Shown here: positions 60,197 to 64,000 of the stretch, one piece after another
Position numbering within the stretch: the first letter of the stretch is position 1
Layout: each line of letters starts with the position of its first letter
DNA from: Bacillota bacterium
GTDB taxonomy: Bacteria > Bacillota > Limnochordia > Darwinibacteriales > DTU012
Length of the DNA: 64,000 nucleotides
Direction of reading: 5' to 3'
Assembly: GCA_012840925.1 (NCBI GenBank)
Contig: DUVS01000003.1
Location: 1 to 64,000, forward strand
Translations under genes and position numbers: made by a program
Notes under the pieces: generated by a model
Seen by the model: the letters and a program-made list of their open reading frames with translations, nothing else
The model's database searches: none
Told to the model about the DNA's origin: nothing

Positions 60197-60336
60197 GAAA
60201 AATCAAACATACTGCTGATAGATTAATTAACAGTTCCTTTGCAACGAGTTTGCAGATGCATATTAAGATTTTGCAGGAATTGAAATTATATTACCGAATC
60301 TATGATGTGGACTTTTTAAGGAAGCGAGGTAGATTC

Positions 60337-61962
60337 ATGAGTCTAGAAATCGGATTTGGATTGATTGGAGGCCTTGGCCTTTTTCTTTTTGGCATGGCCA
60401 AGATGTCTGAAGGTCTTCAAAATGCTGCAGGAGATAAACTGAAACGGATTCTGGAATTATTCACTTCCCGTCCCATCATTGCCATCCTCACCGGAGCATT
60501 GGCCACCATGCTTATTCAATCCAGCAGTTCCACTACGGTGATGGTAGTCGGTTTTGTCAATGCAGGGTTGATGAATCTGACGCAGGCAGTGGGCACGATC
60601 ATGGGCGCAGCCATCGGAACCACCGTTACAGCCCAAATCGTTGCCTTTGATATCAGAGACTTTGCTCTGCCCCTAATCGGAATCGGGGCGATCATGAATT
60701 TTATGAGCCGCAGAAAAGCAGTGCAGTATATTGGCCTGGCAATTCTCGGTTTCGGCATGTTGTTTTTTGGCATGTTCATTATGAGTCAAAGTATCAGCCC
60801 TCTCAAGGAATATGAACCCTTTGTGAACATGCTGGTCAGTTTTGGCCGCAACCCGGTTTTAGGTGTTATTGCCGGAACCATATTTACAGTAATTATCCAA
60901 AGCAGCAGTGCCACAACCAGCCTGATCATAGCCTTAAGCCTTCAAGGGCTGATCGATATCCCTTCAGGCATCGCACTCATTCTGGGTGCAAATATCGGCA
61001 CCTGTATTACCGCACTTTTAGCTTCCATTGGCACTAACGTCACCGCCAAACGTGCTGCCATATCCCACGTGGTATTTAAAATTGCCGGCGTGATAGTTTT
61101 CCTGCTGCTGCTCAAGCCTTTCATATCTGTGGTTACACATACAGGTGTTTCTGTAGCCAGGCAGCTGGCAAATGCCCATACTCTGTTTAACGTAGCTAAC
61201 ACAATCATCTTCTTTCCACTGATCAATCATTTCGTCCGCTTCATTGAGTGGCTTATTCCCGGAGAGGAACACGGCCCTGGTATCAAGCCACAGTATTTGG
61301 ACCGAAATATCCTGCATACCCCAGCTGCCTTGATCGCCGCGACTAAGGAAGCTCTGCGGATGTGTGACATATCCATGGAGATGCTGCGAGAATCGTTCCA
61401 GGCTTTTATCAAAGGTGATCCGAAACTGATTGAAAAGGTGATGGTCAAAGAAGAAACACTCAATCTCCTTGAAAAAGAGATTATTGTCTATCTAACCCAA
61501 GCGGCTGACAATCCCTGGACCCATAGGCAACATCGCAAGATCACCAACTTGCTCCACTCGGTGCATGATGTGGAACGGGTTGGCGACTTGTCCACGAACA
61601 TTGCTGAATTAGCTGATGAACGGATTCAACATCATATCAGCTTCAGCGAAACAGCGATTGACGAACTGAATACAATGTACTCCAAAGTCGAATCCGTTTA
61701 TGCCCGGGCTATTGAGGTGCTCCGCACCGAACGTGTTGAAGATGCGGAAAGCTTGATCCTGGAAGACGATGAAATTGACGAACTGGAAAAACTCTATCGC
61801 GAAACTCATATTCAGCGCCTCAATGAAGGCAAATGCCATCCTGAAGCCGGAGTGCTCTTCTTGGACGTAATCAGCACCTTGGAGCGGATCGCTGACCACG
61901 GCAACAATTTGGCGGAAGCGGTCACCGGTGCCTTAATGGCAACAGAAGAAGTCATCCAATAG
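60337..61962 (+). CDS. Na/Pi cotransporter family protein with C-terminal PhoU-like domain
   Basis: LGLFLFGMAKMSEGLQNAAGDKLKRIL, two QSSSATT/QSSSSTT repeats; C-terminal VHDVERVGDLSTNIAELADE. Confidence 0.94.
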   Translation: MSLEIGFGLIGGLGLFLFGMAKMSEGLQNAAGDKLKRILELFTSRPIIAILTGALATMLIQSSSSTTVMVVGFVNAGLMNLTQAVGTIMGAAIGTTVTAQIVAFDIRDFALPLIGIGAIMNFMSRRKAVQYIGLAILGFGMLFFGMFIMSQSISPLKEYEPFVNMLVSFGRNPVLGVIAGTIFTVIIQSSSATTSLIIALSLQGLIDIPSGIALILGANIGTCITALLASIGTNVTAKRAAISHVVFKIAGVIVFLLLLKPFISVVTHTGVSVARQLANAHTLFNVANTIIFFPLINHFVRFIEWLIPGEEHGPGIKPQYLDRNILHTPAALIAATKEALRMCDISMEMLRESFQAFIKGDPKLIEKVMVKEETLNLLEKEIIVYLTQAADNPWTHRQHRKITNLLHSVHDVERVGDLSTNIAELADERIQHHISFSETAIDELNTMYSKVESVYARAIEVLRTERVEDAESLILEDDEIDELEKLYRETHIQRLNEGKCHPEAGVLFLDVISTLERIADHGNNLAEAVTGALMATEEVIQ

Positions 61963-61992
61963 GCATACTAAACAGCCTGTGCCTAAAATATT

Positions 61993-62030
61993 AAGAGCCC
62001 AGTGGATGTCCATAATCCATTTGGGCTCTT
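61993..62030. terminator. Probable bidirectional terminator hairpin between converging genes
   Basis: AAGAGCCCAgTGGAT..ATCCAtTTGGGCTCTT long inverted repeat. Confidence 0.65.
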
Positions 62031-62085
62031 CATCTAACTAGATTCGGATCTAGACTTGCTCTTTAGAAAAACCGTCAGCAGGCAA

Positions 62086-62439
62086 TTAGCGCGGGCGTAC
62101 GATTTCCACCTCCAGATAGTCAACATATCCGCCTACTGGTACCTGGCTCTTGCGCACTCTGACTACTACTTTCTCCACATCATACGCCGACAGGATTTGA
62201 TCGGCAATCGCCTCTGCCAATGTTTCCACCAGATTGTACTCCTGCTCTTCTACAATTTCCTTGACGATGGTATAAGCATCGACATAATTGAAAGATAGCT
62301 CGGTGTCGTCATGGAGGTTCTGCAAGTCTGTATAGACTTCCAGATCAACGGCGAATTTCTGACCCAATTCCTTTTCCACGGCAAATGCACCATGATATCC
62401 GTAAAAGACCATGTTCTTCAATACTATTCTATCCGACAC
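62086..62439 (-). CDS. folB: Dihydroneopterin aldolase
   Basis: DRIVLKNMVFYGYHGAFAVEKELGQKFAVDLEVYTDLQ...NYVDAYTIVKEIVEEQEYNLVETLAEAIADQIL. Confidence 0.94.
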   Translation of the reverse strand: MSDRIVLKNMVFYGYHGAFAVEKELGQKFAVDLEVYTDLQNLHDDTELSFNYVDAYTIVKEIVEEQEYNLVETLAEAIADQILSAYDVEKVVVRVRKSQVPVGGYVDYLEVEIVRPR

Positions 62440-62528
62440 AGCACTACCTCCTTGATTATCCCTTCGTGACATCATATGTAAGTTCCCAGTCTCTGTGACA
62501 CTAGACCGGGAACTACTAACCAGGATAT

Positions 62529-64000
62529 TTACTCGACACCTACTACTGGTTCGCGTTTGGCCTTGATAATCGGCTCGCGCTGTTTTTGTTCTTCTTCCTT
62601 GATAGCTGCCACCTGCTCAGGAAATTCCTCAACGCTTATTTCCGGCAGTTCTCTGCCTTCCATAATGGCCTCGAATTCTTCCCTATTGATGGTTTCCTTC
62701 TCCTTGAGCACCTCAACCAAGGCATCCAGACGTTCCCGGTTATCAGTAAGGATATCTAGTGCTTTCTGGTAACAGCTTTCGATGATATTGCGCACTTCAC
62801 TGTCGATCGCCGCTGCGATCTGCTCGCTGAAATTGCGATCCCGGGAAATATCCCTGCCCAAGAACACCAGTTCTTCCCCGCCGGGATTGCCGAAAGTCAA
62901 AGGGCCCAGCTTCTCACTCATGCCCCATTCCATAACCATCTTACGTGCAATCTTTGTACTACGTTCCAAATCATTTTGGGCGCCGGTGCTGGATTCATTG
63001 AAAGCCAGAATCTCTGCAGCCCGCCCGCCTAACATGGAAGTTAGCTCGGTAAGGAGTTTGGACTTGGTCATCACATACCGCTCTGTTTCCGGGAGATACA
63101 TGGTATAACCTGCAGCCTGGCCCCTCCCGATGATGCTGACTTTATGCACCGGATCGGAATCGGGGAGAAAATAGGATACCACCGCATGCCCAGCTTCGTG
63201 GTAAGCAAAGACCGCTACATCCTCTTCTGTAAGGACACGTTTTTTCTTCTCCGGTCCCATGATTACCCGATCAATTGCTTCTTCACATTCAAGCATTGTG
63301 ACCTTTTTCATACCTTTACGTGCTGCTAGGATCGCAGCTTCGTTCAGCAAATTCTCCAGGTCCGCCCCGGAAAACCCAGGTGTTCTCTTGGCCAATACCT
63401 TAAGGTCAACACCTTGTAATGGTTTATTGCGGGCATGTATCTTTAAGATCTCTTCCCGTCCAATCAAATCTGGCCGTTCTACAACCACCTTGCGATCAAA
63501 TCTGCCTGGGCGCAGCAATGCCGGATCCAAAACATCAGGACGGTTAGTAGCAGCCATAACAATAATGCCTGAGTTGGTCTCAAACCCGTCCATTTCAACC
63601 AGCAGTTGGTTCAGGGTTTGTTCCCGCTCATCATGACCGCCGCCAAGCCCGGCTCCTCTCTGCCTGCCCACCGCATCCAACTCATCGATGAACACTAGGC
63701 AGGGTGAGTTTTTCTTGGCTGTGTCAAATAAATCCCGCACCCGGGAAGCACCGACACCTACAAACATCTCCACAAATTCAGAACCGCTGATGCTGAAAAA
63801 CGGCACGCCGGCTTCACCGGCAACAGCCCTGGCCAACAAGGTTTTACCTGTTCCAGGAGGCCCCACCAGCAAAACACCTTTGGGAATCTTGGCTCCCAAA
63901 TCGGCAAACTTCTTAGGTTGTTTCAGAAACTCCACAATTTCTACCAACTCTTGTTTGGCCTCATCTACCCCAGCAACATCGTTGAAAGTGATCCGCCCTT
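62529..64000 (-). CDS. ftsH: ATP-dependent zinc metalloprotease FtsH, N-terminus beyond window end
   Basis: [80 protein letters not shown] zinc motif; open frame continues to window edge. Confidence 0.96.
   Translation of the reverse strand, partial: GRITFNDVAGVDEAKQELVEIVEFLKQPKKFADLGAKIPKGVLLVGPPGTGKTLLARAVAGEAGVPFFSISGSEFVEMFVGVGASRVRDLFDTAKKNSPCLVFIDELDAVGRQRGAGLGGGHDEREQTLNQLLVEMDGFETNSGIIVMAATNRPDVLDPALLRPGRFDRKVVVERPDLIGREEILKIHARNKPLQGVDLKVLAKRTPGFSGADLENLLNEAAILAARKGMKKVTMLECEEAIDRVIMGPEKKKRVLTEEDVAVFAYHEAGHAVVSYFLPDSDPVHKVSIIGRGQAAGYTMYLPETERYVMTKSKLLTELTSMLGGRAAEILAFNESSTGAQNDLERSTKIARKMVMEWGMSEKLGPLTFGNPGGEELVFLGRDISRDRNFSEQIAAAIDSEVRNIIESCYQKALDILTDNRERLDALVEVLKEKETINREEFEAIMEGRELPEISVEEFPEQVAAIKEEEQKQREPIIKAKREPVVGVE

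Overview
The window comes from a spore-forming Firmicutes-type (Bacillota) chromosome. Evidence: sleB/ypeB, spmA/spmB and sigH, the CtsR-McsA-McsB-ClpC locus, and a T-box leader. Most of it is conserved core genome, on the minus strand. 21820-42889 holds the S10/spc/alpha ribosomal-protein supercluster with secY, adk, map, infA, rpoA, ecfA1/A2/T, truA, rplM and rpsI, headed by tuf. Next come three tRNAs (fMet, Tyr, Thr) and then sigH-rlmB-mrnC-cysS-cysE-(T-box)-ispDF-yacL-carD-disA-radA-clpC-mcsB-mcsA-ctsR. After that are spmAB, a Na/Pi transporter, folB and the 3' part of ftsH. The accessory-type region is 1-21.7 kb. Its most notable locus is a putative SOS mutasome at 13.16-17.5 kb. It consists of two LexA/DinR-like boxes 31 bp apart, a short ImuB-like Y-family polymerase without recognisable catalytic residues, a 79-aa DUF6504-like ORF with no ATG/GTG/TTG start at its 5' end, and a DnaE2/ImuC-like polymerase. 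Other items worth a look: a prokaryotic RING finger + TM + miniature solute-binding-domain protein; an unlisted Tyr-rich small ORF with a SigK-like promoter; an ADP-dependent sugar kinase; and a sigH-tRNA-tuf-rpsJ junction that lacks the usual rpmG-secE-nusG-rplKAJL-rpoBC-rpsLG-fusA block (a real rearrangement, or an assembly collapse between two tuf copies). I saw no rRNA, CRISPR array or transposon. All family calls are by eye, with no database search.
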